A stretch of DNA of 55,463 nucleotides, taken from the NCBI GenBank assembly GCA_044433165.1, contig JAWXTX010000004.1:1-55463 (forward strand), written 5' to 3'. The stretch is from Ferrimonas sp044433165. GTDB lineage: Bacteria; Pseudomonadota; Gammaproteobacteria; Enterobacterales; Shewanellaceae. The notes under the pieces were generated by a model that did not search any database, was not told the DNA's origin, and saw only the letters and a program-made list of their open reading frames with translations. Positions within the stretch are counted from its first letter, which is position 1. Every line of letters starts with the position of its first letter. Made by a program: the position numbers and the translations under genes. This document shows, one piece after another, positions 35,617 to 44,182 of the stretch.

Positions 35617-36006
35617 ATGGCTAAAGCTCCTTCTCGTACTCGTAAAAAGGTACGTAAGCAAGTTGCAGACGGTATTGCACACGTTCATGCGTCTTTCAAC
35701 AACACCATCGTAACCATCACTGACCGTCAAGGTAATGCTTTAGCTTGGGCTACTGCAGGTGGTTCTGGTTTCCGTGGTTCTCGTAAGTCTACTCCGTTCG
35801 CTGCACAGGTTGCTGCTGAGCGTTGCGCTGAAGTTGCAAAAGAGTATGGTCTGAAGAACCTGGAAGTTGAGGTGAAAGGTCCTGGTCCAGGTCGCGAATC
35901 CTCCATCCGTGCGTTGAATGCTGCGGGTTTCCGCATCACCAACATCACTGATGTGACTCCGATCCCACACAACGGTTGTCGCCCGCCTAAAAAGCGTCGC
36001 GTGTAA
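35617..36006 (+). CDS. rpsK: 30S ribosomal protein S11
   Basis: S11, 129 residues, on the 30S platform. Contains GIAHVHASFNNTIVTITDRQ, KSTPFAAQVAAERCAEVAKE and the end ITDVTPIPHNGCRPPKKRRV. Follows rpsM by 13 bp with AAGGGGAA upstream. Confidence 0.98.
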   Translation: MAKAPSRTRKKVRKQVADGIAHVHASFNNTIVTITDRQGNALAWATAGGSGFRGSRKSTPFAAQVAAERCAEVAKEYGLKNLEVEVKGPGPGRESSIRALNAAGFRITNITDVTPIPHNGCRPPKKRRV

Positions 36007-36030
36007 CCTTAGGACAGTTGGAGAAGAAAC

Positions 36031-36651
36031 ATGGCAAGATATTTGGGTCCTAAGCTCAAACTGAGCCGTCGTGAAGGAACGGATCTGTTCCTGAAAAGCG
36101 GCGTTCGAGCGATCGATTCTAAGTGCAAGATCGACACTGTACCAGGTCAACACGGCGCTCGTCGCGCTCGTCTGTCTGACTACGGTGTTCAGCTTCGCGA
36201 AAAACAAAAAGTACGTCGTATCTACGGCATTCTGGAAAAACAATTCCGGAACTACTACAAGGACGCGGCTCGCCAGAAAGGCAATACCGGTGAGAACCTG
36301 CTGGTTCTGCTGGAATCCCGTCTGGATAACGTAGTTTACCGCATGGGTTTTGGTGCAACTCGCGCTGAAGCTCGTCAGTTGGTAAGCCACAAAGCCATTA
36401 AGGTTAACGGTCGTGTTGTAAACATCCCGTCCTTCCGCGTATCTCCGAGCGATGTAGTATCCGTTCGTGAGAAGTCTCAGAGCCAAGCCCGTATTAAAGG
36501 TGCTTTGGAAATTTCTGAGCAACGCGAGAAGCCGACTTGGGTTGAAGTAGACGCAGCTAAAATGGAAGGCACTTTCAAGCGCTTCCCAGAACGTAGCGAC
36601 TTGTCTGCTGATATCAACGAACAGCTGATCGTAGAGCTTTACTCTAAGTAA
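36031..36651 (+). CDS. rpsD: 30S ribosomal protein S4
   Basis: S4, 206 residues, primary 16S rRNA binder and likely repressor of the alpha operon. Starts MARYLGPKLKLSRREGTDLF; the S4 RNA-binding domain begins near LLESRLDNVVYRMGFGATRA and continues QLVSHKAIKVNGRVVNIPSF. Length matches enterobacterial S4. Confidence 0.98.
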   Translation: MARYLGPKLKLSRREGTDLFLKSGVRAIDSKCKIDTVPGQHGARRARLSDYGVQLREKQKVRRIYGILEKQFRNYYKDAARQKGNTGENLLVLLESRLDNVVYRMGFGATRAEARQLVSHKAIKVNGRVVNIPSFRVSPSDVVSVREKSQSQARIKGALEISEQREKPTWVEVDAAKMEGTFKRFPERSDLSADINEQLIVELYSK

Positions 36652-36676
36652 AGCTTAACCGTAAAGAGAGGACAAA

Positions 36677-37669
36677 ATGCAGGGTTCTGTTACCGAATTT
36701 CTAAAGCCACGACTTGTCGATATTGATCAGGTTAGTCCTAATCGGGCTAAAGTGACTCTGGAGCCTCTGGAGCGTGGTTTCGGCCATACTCTGGGCAACG
36801 CTCTTCGTCGCATTCTGCTCTCTTCCATGCCTGGTTGTGCAGTAACCGAAGTTGAAATCGACGGTGTATTGCATGAATACAGCAGCAAAGAGGGTGTCCA
36901 AGAGGACATTCTCGAGATCTTGTTAAACCTGAAAGGTTTGGCAGTGAAGCTTGAAGGCAAAGAGGAAGCGACTCTGACCCTGAGCAAGTCCGGTGCGGGC
37001 CCTGTCACTGCAGCAGATATCACCCATGATGGTGATGTAGAGATCGTGAATCCCGATCATCTGATCTGCACTCTGACTGGTGCTGATGCTGAAATCAGCA
37101 TGCGCATCAAAGTTGAGATCGGTCGCGGCTATGTGCCTGCTTCCGCTCGTGCTCAGGTTGAAGAAGATGAGCGTCCAATTGGTCGCTTATTGGTTGATGC
37201 GTCTTTCAGCCCTGTAGTTCGCATTGCTTACAATGTTGAAGCTGCTCGTGTTGAACAACGCACCGATCTCGACAAACTCATCATCGATATGCATACCGAT
37301 GGCACCTTGGATCCTGAAGAAGCGATCCGTCGTTCAGCGACTATTTTAGCTGAGCAATTGGAGGCCTTCGTTGACTTACGTGATGTGAGTGAGCCAGAAG
37401 AGAAAGAAGAGAAGCCGGAATTCGATCCGATTCTGCTGCGTCCTGTCGACGATCTGGAACTGACTGTTCGTTCGGCTAACTGTTTGAAAGCTGAAGCTAT
37501 CCACTATATTGGAGATTTAGTACAACGTACTGAAGTTGAGCTGCTGAAGACCCCGAATTTGGGTAAGAAGTCGCTGACTGAAATCAAAGATGTATTAGCT
37601 TCTCGTGGTTTGTCTCTGGGCATGCGCTTAGAAAACTGGCCACCAGCTTCTTTAGCCGACAACATGTAA
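36677..37669 (+). CDS. rpoA: RNA polymerase alpha subunit
   Basis: Alpha subunit, 330 residues. The N-terminal domain (EPLERGFGHTLGNALRRILL) dimerizes and assembles beta and beta'. A charged linker (EPEEKEEKPEFDP) leads to the C-terminal domain that binds UP elements and activators (VRSANCLKAEAIHYIGDLVQ and KSLTEIKDVLASRGLSLGM). Cotranscribed between rpsD and rplQ as in other proteobacteria. Confidence 0.98.
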   Translation: MQGSVTEFLKPRLVDIDQVSPNRAKVTLEPLERGFGHTLGNALRRILLSSMPGCAVTEVEIDGVLHEYSSKEGVQEDILEILLNLKGLAVKLEGKEEATLTLSKSGAGPVTAADITHDGDVEIVNPDHLICTLTGADAEISMRIKVEIGRGYVPASARAQVEEDERPIGRLLVDASFSPVVRIAYNVEAARVEQRTDLDKLIIDMHTDGTLDPEEAIRRSATILAEQLEAFVDLRDVSEPEEKEEKPEFDPILLRPVDDLELTVRSANCLKAEAIHYIGDLVQRTEVELLKTPNLGKKSLTEIKDVLASRGLSLGMRLENWPPASLADNM

Positions 37670-37707
37670 CCAGATCCGTAAGAGATTTAGGTTAGAAGGA
37701 TAAGGTC

Positions 37708-38100
37708 ATGCGCCATCGTAAGAGCGGTCGTCAACTGAATCGTAACAGCAGCCACCGTCAAGCTATGTTCCGTAACATGGCTGTGTCTCTGGTGAGCCAC
37801 GAAGTTATTAAGACGACCCTGCCTAAGGCAAAAGAACTGCGCCGTGTAGTAGAGCCACTGATTACTTTGGCTAAAACTGACAGCGTAGCAAATCGCCGCC
37901 TGGCATTCGCCCGTACCCGTGATAAAGCGGCTGTAGGCAAACTGTTTAATGAACTGGGTCCACGTTACCTGGAGCGCGCTGGTGGTTACACCCGCATCCT
38001 GAAATGTGGCTTCCGTGCTGGTGATAATGCTCCTATGGCATTCATTGAGCTGGTTGCACGCCCAGTAGCTGACGAAGTTGTTGCTGCTGACGCAGAATAA
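37708..38100 (+). CDS. rplQ: 50S ribosomal protein L17
   Basis: L17, 130 residues, near the tunnel exit. Starts MRHRKSGRQLNRNSSHRQAM; contains LITLAKTDSVANRRLAFART. Last gene of the alpha operon, followed 15 bp later by a strong terminator. Confidence 0.98.
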   Translation: MRHRKSGRQLNRNSSHRQAMFRNMAVSLVSHEVIKTTLPKAKELRRVVEPLITLAKTDSVANRRLAFARTRDKAAVGKLFNELGPRYLERAGGYTRILKCGFRAGDNAPMAFIELVARPVADEVVAADAE

Positions 38101-38114
38101 GTTCAAACGCTACT

Positions 38115-38144
38115 AAAAAAGCGAGCCTTCGGGCTCGCTTTTTT
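38115..38144 (+). terminator. Terminator of the alpha operon
   Basis: Perfect stem gcgagcc/ggctcgc closed by a TTCG tetraloop and flanked by A6 and T6, so it may work in both directions. It ends the ribosomal protein block. Confidence 0.95.
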
Positions 38145-38707
38145 ATTGTCTAAATAATATGCCACTACGGCTTCTAGCCGTTTGAATGATGGTTAATTGG
38201 GCCTTTGGTAACTATTGCGCTTAATCGTTGCTATTTAGTATATGTGCATTGAAATACACATTACGATGGGCTCCCATCTAGCATTAAATTCCACGCCTTC
38301 CTCACCTCTTTAGCTGCGATAACAGCTGCCAATAATCACATGATTTGGTCATAGCTCATTCAAACAGATTAATTGTGTGAATGATTGGTCGTCATTGTTG
38401 ATCTCAAAGCTTCCCTGCAAGGATGCATAGGCTAGATGTCCCTTTGCTCACCTACCACATGCCTGATTGCCGTTGGTCTAATAAAGGTATGATCGAGCTG
38501 GAGGGAGAACTTATTATAGAGTTTAAGATTAGCGGCTTGAGCAGACCGATGGCTGTCGTTAGGCATCGGTCTATTTGGCGAGATAGTGCGTAAATGCTCT
38601 TGCGCTAGAGCCTGAGTGCTTTGGTTATTCGCTGTAAGCTGTGACCGTGTGTGGATACCCACAAAAGTACCCTTGGTTAACATCGCTTAAGCAGGCTCCT
38701 AAAAAGG
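38145..38707 (+). other. 560-bp gap without a recognisable gene
   Basis: Between rplQ and the OmpA-like gene I see no supportable coding region. An 83-codon frame on the minus strand (38432-38683) has no family resemblance and no convincing ribosome-binding site. Two small inverted repeats occur: acggct/agccgt (38167-38181) and an imperfect 20-bp palindrome atgtg...cacat (38242-38261). It may be relic sequence. Confidence 0.4.
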
Positions 38708-39304
38708 TTAACGTCCTACTCGCCAAACATTCCAGCGTAGTATGGTATTAGCGTCTTGGGTGGTAATGGTCGCCATGACTCGTCGATTACGTTGATGTGC
38801 GTTTGGAGAATCACTGGGATCGAGAGGCTGCTCAAAGCCATAGCCTTTAGCGATAATGCGTGAGCTAGCAACTTGAAATTGGTTGATGAGCAGCGAGCGA
38901 ACTGCTTCTGCCCGGCGCAGTGACAATTGTTGGTTATAGATGCGTGTACCAATATTACTGGAGTGGCCTTCAATGGTAATGGTGGTTTCTGGGTATTGGT
39001 GCATAAACATAGCAATTTGTTTGACTTCTTGATGGTAGCGGGAGTCGATGTCGGCACTATCATTAGGAAAGGCCACCTTTAATTCTCGTTGAGCGCGGAA
39101 CTGTTGCTGTTGACCACAACCATTATTGTCTACTTGTGCGCTGGGAATGCTGTTGTTGCATTGCTCTCTGGCCGTGATCACGCCGTCTTGATCCGGATCG
39201 CTGAGATCTTGTTGTTGAGTCGTGTGCTGCCAATCAACGATGTCGGAATGGGCACACCCCGTCAGGGTGCATAAAAATATGCCTGCTAGAAACAATCGAT
39301 GCAT
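38708..39304 (-). CDS. OmpA-family lipoprotein of the adhesin secretion operon
   Basis: Outer-membrane lipoprotein of 198 residues with a C-terminal peptidoglycan-binding OmpA domain. The lipobox LTGC follows the signal MHRLFLAGIFLCTLTGC. A calcium-binding-like segment (DPDQDGVITAREQCNNSIPS), as in thrombospondin type 3-like linkers, precedes the OmpA domain (ETTITIEGHSSNIGTRIYNQ; LSLRRAEAVRSLLI; GYGFEQPLDPSDSPNAHQRN). ATG 39304 follows AAGGAG; a start at 39322 would spoil the signal peptide. It ends the leftward adhesin operon, so it probably supports or anchors the secretion channel at the cell wall. Confidence 0.88.
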   Translation of the reverse strand: MHRLFLAGIFLCTLTGCAHSDIVDWQHTTQQQDLSDPDQDGVITAREQCNNSIPSAQVDNNGCGQQQQFRAQRELKVAFPNDSADIDSRYHQEVKQIAMFMHQYPETTITIEGHSSNIGTRIYNQQLSLRRAEAVRSLLINQFQVASSRIIAKGYGFEQPLDPSDSPNAHQRNRRVMATITTQDANTILRWNVWRVGR

Positions 39305-39322
39305 GATGTCGTGCTCCTTCAT

Positions 39323-40645
39323 TTATTGATAATCGCGCTCGGTTTGCCATGCAGGTGGCTGAGTTATTCGTAAAGAATTTAATAGTTGCCCACCGGCATT
39401 CAGCAATCGATATTGGGCAAACAATTCATCCATTTCGGTTTGGATGTAGTCGTACCGTGCTTGAAATAACTCATTCTCGGTATCGAGCAGATCTAATAGG
39501 CTTCTTTGCCCAAGTCGAAATTGTTCCGCATAAGCTAATTGCACCACTTTACTGGCTTCGACGTGTTCGCGAAGATACCTTTTTTGCTGGCTGAGTGATT
39601 GGAATGCATGCCAAGATAGGCGCATGCCCTCTTGTACATCTCGGATTGCTTGCTCTCGTATCGCCTTGGCTTCGCCTATTTGATAAGCTGTGGTGCGGAT
39701 CTTTGCTTTTGTGCTACCGCCAGAGAAGAGGTTATAACGCATCTCGATAATGGCTCGAATGTCGTTATTGTGGCCACTGGTGTAATCAATATCATCCCCC
39801 CAGTTGCCGTCGACTTTTAGGTGCAGGCTGGGGTAATAATCGGCTTGAGCAACACGCTGTTGTTGTTGAGCTGCGTTGATATCTAAGGCAGCACTTTTTA
39901 GTAATGGGTGCTGTTCTGTTTGCTGTAATGCCTCTCCAAGTGAACTTGGCAACAAAGCGAGATCGGGGATAGGCAAGGTGAGTTCGTCGGTGGTGAATGC
40001 CGTGATATTTTCAAATTGCGCTTGGGCATCCAATAAGTTGTTGTAAGCCGCGATGCGATTTGAAAATGCACGCGCTAAACGCCCTTTGCTTTGTGCTAAG
40101 TCCGCGCTTGAGCCTAGACCGGAGTCTGCTCTTTGTTGGATTTTATCGGACAGCTGCTGATGGTTTGCTAAATTGTGTTCGGCCAATTCGAGTTGTTGCT
40201 CTGCAGTAAGAATGGCCAGATAAGATTGTACGACTGACAGTGCAATGTTTTCAGCAGCATTGATTAATGCCCATTGCTCAGCAGAGGCTTCATAGCCTAA
40301 TCGTGCCACTTCTCCAGTCGACCGAAAGCCATCAAACAGCAATTGGCTAATGCTGATCCCCGCTTGCGTCGGCGTAAATTCTAGGTTGTGATCCCCATCG
40401 GCACGACCTGTGGGGGAATCGGTCCAGTCATAGCCATGCAAAGCGTATAGATCTATTTGAGGTAAGTATTGGCCACGGGCTTCATTTACTTGCTCTTCAG
40501 CGGCTTTAAAACGATTAAAATTAAGCCGAACGCTGGGGTTGGTGTCTAATGTATGGGCGACGGTTTGCTCCAAAGTTGCAGCGCTGCTATGGCCGCTGAG
40601 CAGGGCGCTGATGGCAAGTACGATCCGTGATAGGGGCAGCTTCAT
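39323..40645 (-). CDS. TolC-family outer-membrane channel (LapE/AggA-like)
   Basis: Outer-membrane component of a type I secretion system, 440 residues. Signal peptide MKLPLSRIVLAISALLSGHS with cleavage after SSA, then the TolC repeat structure: ATLEQTVAHTLDTNPSVRLN, RGQYLPQIDLYALHGYDW and in the second half PLLKSAALDINAAQQQQRVA with ADYYPSLHLKVDGNWGDD. Lies directly after the HlyD-family gene and before the OmpA-like gene on the same strand. Specific to the adhesin operon rather than the general drug-efflux TolC, judged from context. Confidence 0.92.
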   Translation of the reverse strand: MKLPLSRIVLAISALLSGHSSAATLEQTVAHTLDTNPSVRLNFNRFKAAEEQVNEARGQYLPQIDLYALHGYDWTDSPTGRADGDHNLEFTPTQAGISISQLLFDGFRSTGEVARLGYEASAEQWALINAAENIALSVVQSYLAILTAEQQLELAEHNLANHQQLSDKIQQRADSGLGSSADLAQSKGRLARAFSNRIAAYNNLLDAQAQFENITAFTTDELTLPIPDLALLPSSLGEALQQTEQHPLLKSAALDINAAQQQQRVAQADYYPSLHLKVDGNWGDDIDYTSGHNNDIRAIIEMRYNLFSGGSTKAKIRTTAYQIGEAKAIREQAIRDVQEGMRLSWHAFQSLSQQKRYLREHVEASKVVQLAYAEQFRLGQRSLLDLLDTENELFQARYDYIQTEMDELFAQYRLLNAGGQLLNSLRITQPPAWQTERDYQ

Positions 40646-40678
40646 TCTATTTTCATCCTTAAAAATACAGCAAATAGG

Positions 40679-42037
40679 TTAACGTTCTCTAAGAGCGGTA
40701 TTTTTGGCTCTTAATATGGGTTTGAGTAGGTAGGCCAAGACGCTTTTTTCACCGGTAAGTACGTCGACGGTTGTCGTCATACCGGGAATAATGGGGAGCG
40801 CTTCATCAGCTCGACCTAAACGATTGTTGTCGGTGCGGATCCGAATGATGTAATAGCTATTGCCATTTTTATCCGTAACAGTATCCGCCCCTATTTGCTC
40901 AACCGTACCTTGGAGGCCACCGTATTGAGTGAAGTCATAAGCGGTGATTTTGACGCTGGCACGAAGCCCTGGTCGTAAAAAGGCGATGTCCTTAGGTGCA
41001 ATTTGCGCTTCTATCAATAGTCGATCTTCCGATGGTACTATCTCAATTAAATCGGCCCCTGGCTGTACTACTCCTCCAATGGTCGCGATATTAATCGCTT
41101 TGATGATCCCCGTAACTGGAGCTCGCAATAGGGTTCGGTCGACTTTATCTTGGGCGCCAATATTGGCCTGATTTAAGCGTGCCAATTGGCCGTTTTGTTC
41201 GTTGTAAGCCGCTTGTGTCTCGGTGAGGTAGGCGAGGGCAATTTCTCGTCGACGGAGGATGGCTTCATTGCGCTCCAGTTGTAATGAAGGACGCAGTTGC
41301 TGCAATGCTTCGAGCTCACCGTTGATGTCATTGGCTTGGCGTTGCAATTTAAGCAGCTCAACTTCAGAGACGATGCCGCGTATTTCCAGTGGTTCGGTAA
41401 TACTCAATTCCCGCTTAACCAGTTGTAAGCTGATCTCGAGTGTATTGGCTTTAGTTGCAAGCTCTTTTAATTCGTTTTCTTTTTGTTGAATTACTTGGCT
41501 TTGTATCGCCAGTTGAGTTTTTAGTTGTTCGATGCTGTTGTGATAGTCATTTTGATGTTGTTGCGCTAATTCTGGCCACGTTTGGAGTAATGTGTCTGGT
41601 AGCACGATTGGTTGATTGTCGATAAAGAGCTGTTGTTGCCAGCGGGTGTCTTCATTTTCGGAGGCAATATTAATGCTATCTAGCTGGGCTTTTAGCCGAG
41701 CCACTGAAAATTGCAGGTTGAGAACCTCTTGAGCTCGTTGTGCGAGATCGGATGCAAAACGTGTTGCGTCAATGCGCATTAACGGTGCATTCTTCTCAAC
41801 AAACAGGCCTTCATGTACCAGCAACTCCTCAATAATGCCGCCATCCAAGCTTTGAATTATTTGAATTCGCGAGGAGGGCACGACCTTGCCATTGCCTCGA
41901 GTCACTTCTTCAAGGGAGCTAAAATGCGCCCAGACTAAAAAGCTGAAGCAGAGGCTGGCGAGCACCCACACCAAGTGTTGATGAGCGCGCGGTGCTTTGG
42001 GGAGTAGGTGATTTTGCCATTGATAATTGGTACTCAT
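40679..42037 (-). CDS. HlyD-family type I secretion periplasmic adaptor (LapC-like)
   Basis: Membrane-fusion protein of 452 residues linking the ABC exporter to the TolC-like channel. One N-terminal membrane span (LVWVLASLCFSFLVWAHFSS), then the first half of a biotinyl-lipoyl-like domain (RGNGKVVPSSRIQIIQSLDG, GIIEELLVHEGLFVEKNAPL), a long coiled coil from about 80 to 280, and the closing beta-barrel half (LRAPVTGIIKAINIATIGGV; PGLRASVKITAYDFTQYGGL). The ATG overlaps the exporter stop (ATGA), so the two are coupled. Confidence 0.94.
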   Translation of the reverse strand: MSTNYQWQNHLLPKAPRAHQHLVWVLASLCFSFLVWAHFSSLEEVTRGNGKVVPSSRIQIIQSLDGGIIEELLVHEGLFVEKNAPLMRIDATRFASDLAQRAQEVLNLQFSVARLKAQLDSINIASENEDTRWQQQLFIDNQPIVLPDTLLQTWPELAQQHQNDYHNSIEQLKTQLAIQSQVIQQKENELKELATKANTLEISLQLVKRELSITEPLEIRGIVSEVELLKLQRQANDINGELEALQQLRPSLQLERNEAILRRREIALAYLTETQAAYNEQNGQLARLNQANIGAQDKVDRTLLRAPVTGIIKAINIATIGGVVQPGADLIEIVPSEDRLLIEAQIAPKDIAFLRPGLRASVKITAYDFTQYGGLQGTVEQIGADTVTDKNGNSYYIIRIRTDNNRLGRADEALPIIPGMTTTVDVLTGEKSVLAYLLKPILRAKNTALRER

Positions 42038-44172
42038 GCGGACTCTCGTGCTGCATGTAAATGATCTAATACTTGCTGGCGTGGCCCATGAGCAATTAAT
42101 TGGCCCCGCTCTAACACCATGATGGTATCAACCAGTGTCATAAGCGCTTGCTTGTGGGTGATCAGCAAGATGGTTTGTGTTTTGGGTAATTGGTTAATAG
42201 TGCGAATAAATTGCAGCTCTGCTCGTGGATCTAAGCTGGCTGTGGGCTCATCTAAAATGAGTAATGGTGGGTTATTTAGCAGTGCTCGTGCTAGGGCGAT
42301 GGCTTGCCTCTGCCCTGCGGATAAAGCGCGTCCTGATTCACCGACTGGCCGATTCAGACCATCAGGATCAGATTGGGTGAAAAGGGCAACACCGGATTGT
42401 GAAATTGCCTGCTGTAATTGCTCATCCGTAATGTTTGGGCACCCTAGTAGGATGTTGTCACGGATGCTGCCATGGAAAAGTTTAATGTCTTGAGGGACAT
42501 AACCAATCTGCTGGCGTAATGCGCTACTATGTAATTGGTTTATCTCCCAACTATCTAAATGTAAACCGCCGTGCTCCGTGCGTAAAAAGCCCAAAATAAG
42601 CTTGGCTAATGTGGTTTTCCCTGAGCCATTACGGCCGATTAACGCCACTCGCTGGCCAGCTTCAATCAGAAAATTAAGCTGCTTGAGGGTTGGGTGAGAT
42701 TCATTGGGGTAGTGGTAGTTAAGATCAATTGCGTGAATTTTGCCTTGTAAGCGCCCGATCTCAGGGTAATGGTGCTGCGGTTGCAACTCTTGTGGCAGCG
42801 CCATTAATTGATCCAGTGCATTTAGGGTTTGTTTAACGGTATGCGCTCGGCTTAGTAAGCTGATGAGCTGTGCCATCGGGCTAATGGCTCTGGTACCTAA
42901 AATCACCGCTGCGATGATCCCACCTTGGGATAAATCGCCATTAGCAAGCGTATAAACTCCTAATATGACAGTGACGATAGTGCTTGTTTGAATTAAAAAA
43001 GCGGCACTATTACTGGCAAAGTTTGTGAGCTTTCGGCTGTGCATTTGCCATTGGGCGCAGTGCGATTGCAGGGCTTCCCAAGTGTATTGAATGGCGCCTT
43101 CGGCACCGTTGCTTTTAATGGTTTCCAGCCCATTAAGGGATTCGTATAAATGAGCATGGCGGAGATCACTGAATTGTTGTGCGTGTTGGCTGGCATCCGC
43201 TAACCGATGATGCAAGCTGATGGTAATTAACGCCATAATGATTATTGCGCCGAGCGGCACCCAGACGAGTGGTCCACATAACCATGCGATGAGCGCTAAG
43301 AAAAAAAACGTGAATGGTAAGTCGACCAAGGTGGTAATGGTGGTGGAGGCGATAAATTCACGTACAGCATCAAATTCGCCAAATTGGCGGGCCAAAATCC
43401 CAGTAGAACGTGGTTGATGTTGAAGTTGCATGCCCATAATACGAGCGAATAACGTTCTTGAAACCGCTAAATCGGTTTTTTTCCCAGCATAATCGATAAG
43501 TTCGGCACGAATCGTCCTCAATACAAAATCAAATAGGTAAGCAACGCTGGCGCCGATAGAGAGTACCCAAAGTGATTCATACGCCAAATTGGGAACAATG
43601 CGGTCGTAAACGTTCATAATAAAAAGTGGCGCAACCAGAGCAAATAGATTAATGAGCAGCGACGCTAGCAGAATGTCACGATATAAGGTGTGAGTTTGTT
43701 TTATAGGTCCCCATAACCAGTGGTGATTTGTGGGGGGGGCTGCAGTGGCTGCTGCGCCATACTGCTGTGCATGGCAGCTTGGTTTAATAACAATGGCGTG
43801 CCCTTGATAATGCTGGGCGAGCTCTGTTGGTGTCCAATGCCATGCGCCTAAACTGAATGGATCTAACAACACTACGTTGTTGACGGTGTGCTCGATAAGC
43901 AGTGTTGGAGGTTGCCCTTCAAGGGCAATAAGACAGGGCAAACGTGCGGCGGTGAGTTCATGGATTGGGAGTGATAAGTGACGAGCATTAAAGCCGACTC
44001 GGCTGGCGGCTTCAACAAAATGGCTTAAGGGTAGATCGCCATTAGGCAGGGGCAACCCCGCAGTGACATTCGCGGTTTGATAAGTTATTTGGTAGTAATC
44101 CGCTAACCATGCGAGTGCCCCCAATAATGGCGTGGCGTGTGGTTGAGCATGAGCGGTCTGCGATTTAGCCAT
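42034..44172 (-). CDS. Type I secretion ABC exporter with C39-like domain (LapB-like)
   Basis: ABC transporter with fused membrane and ATPase domains, about 712 residues, exporting the adjacent adhesin. The first 130 residues form a C39-peptidase-like domain but lack the catalytic cysteine block, so it is probably a substrate-docking domain rather than a protease. Five or six membrane helices follow (LLASLLINLFALVAPLFIMN, VYDRIVPNLAYESLWVLSIG). The ATPase has Walker A IGRNGSGKTTLAKLIL, signature LSAGQRQAIALARALL and Walker B LLILDEPTASLD. ATG 44172 is preferred: AGGA lies 8 bases upstream but overlaps the alternative ATG at 44181. It starts 10 bp after the adhesin stop. Confidence 0.94.
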   Translation of the reverse strand: MAKSQTAHAQPHATPLLGALAWLADYYQITYQTANVTAGLPLPNGDLPLSHFVEAASRVGFNARHLSLPIHELTAARLPCLIALEGQPPTLLIEHTVNNVVLLDPFSLGAWHWTPTELAQHYQGHAIVIKPSCHAQQYGAAATAAPPTNHHWLWGPIKQTHTLYRDILLASLLINLFALVAPLFIMNVYDRIVPNLAYESLWVLSIGASVAYLFDFVLRTIRAELIDYAGKKTDLAVSRTLFARIMGMQLQHQPRSTGILARQFGEFDAVREFIASTTITTLVDLPFTFFFLALIAWLCGPLVWVPLGAIIIMALITISLHHRLADASQHAQQFSDLRHAHLYESLNGLETIKSNGAEGAIQYTWEALQSHCAQWQMHSRKLTNFASNSAAFLIQTSTIVTVILGVYTLANGDLSQGGIIAAVILGTRAISPMAQLISLLSRAHTVKQTLNALDQLMALPQELQPQHHYPEIGRLQGKIHAIDLNYHYPNESHPTLKQLNFLIEAGQRVALIGRNGSGKTTLAKLILGFLRTEHGGLHLDSWEINQLHSSALRQQIGYVPQDIKLFHGSIRDNILLGCPNITDEQLQQAISQSGVALFTQSDPDGLNRPVGESGRALSAGQRQAIALARALLNNPPLLILDEPTASLDPRAELQFIRTINQLPKTQTILLITHKQALMTLVDTIMVLERGQLIAHGPRQQVLDHLHAARESA

Positions 44173-44182
44173 TGCGTTCATC

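Noticed and set aside
38167..38181. Second terminator after rplQ (acggct/agccgt)
   Set aside because: Only a 6-bp stem and three T follow; the TTCG hairpin before it is the real terminator.
38432..38683. 83-codon minus-strand frame after rplQ
   Set aside because: No recognised motif, no good start site, and it lies in an otherwise non-coding gap.
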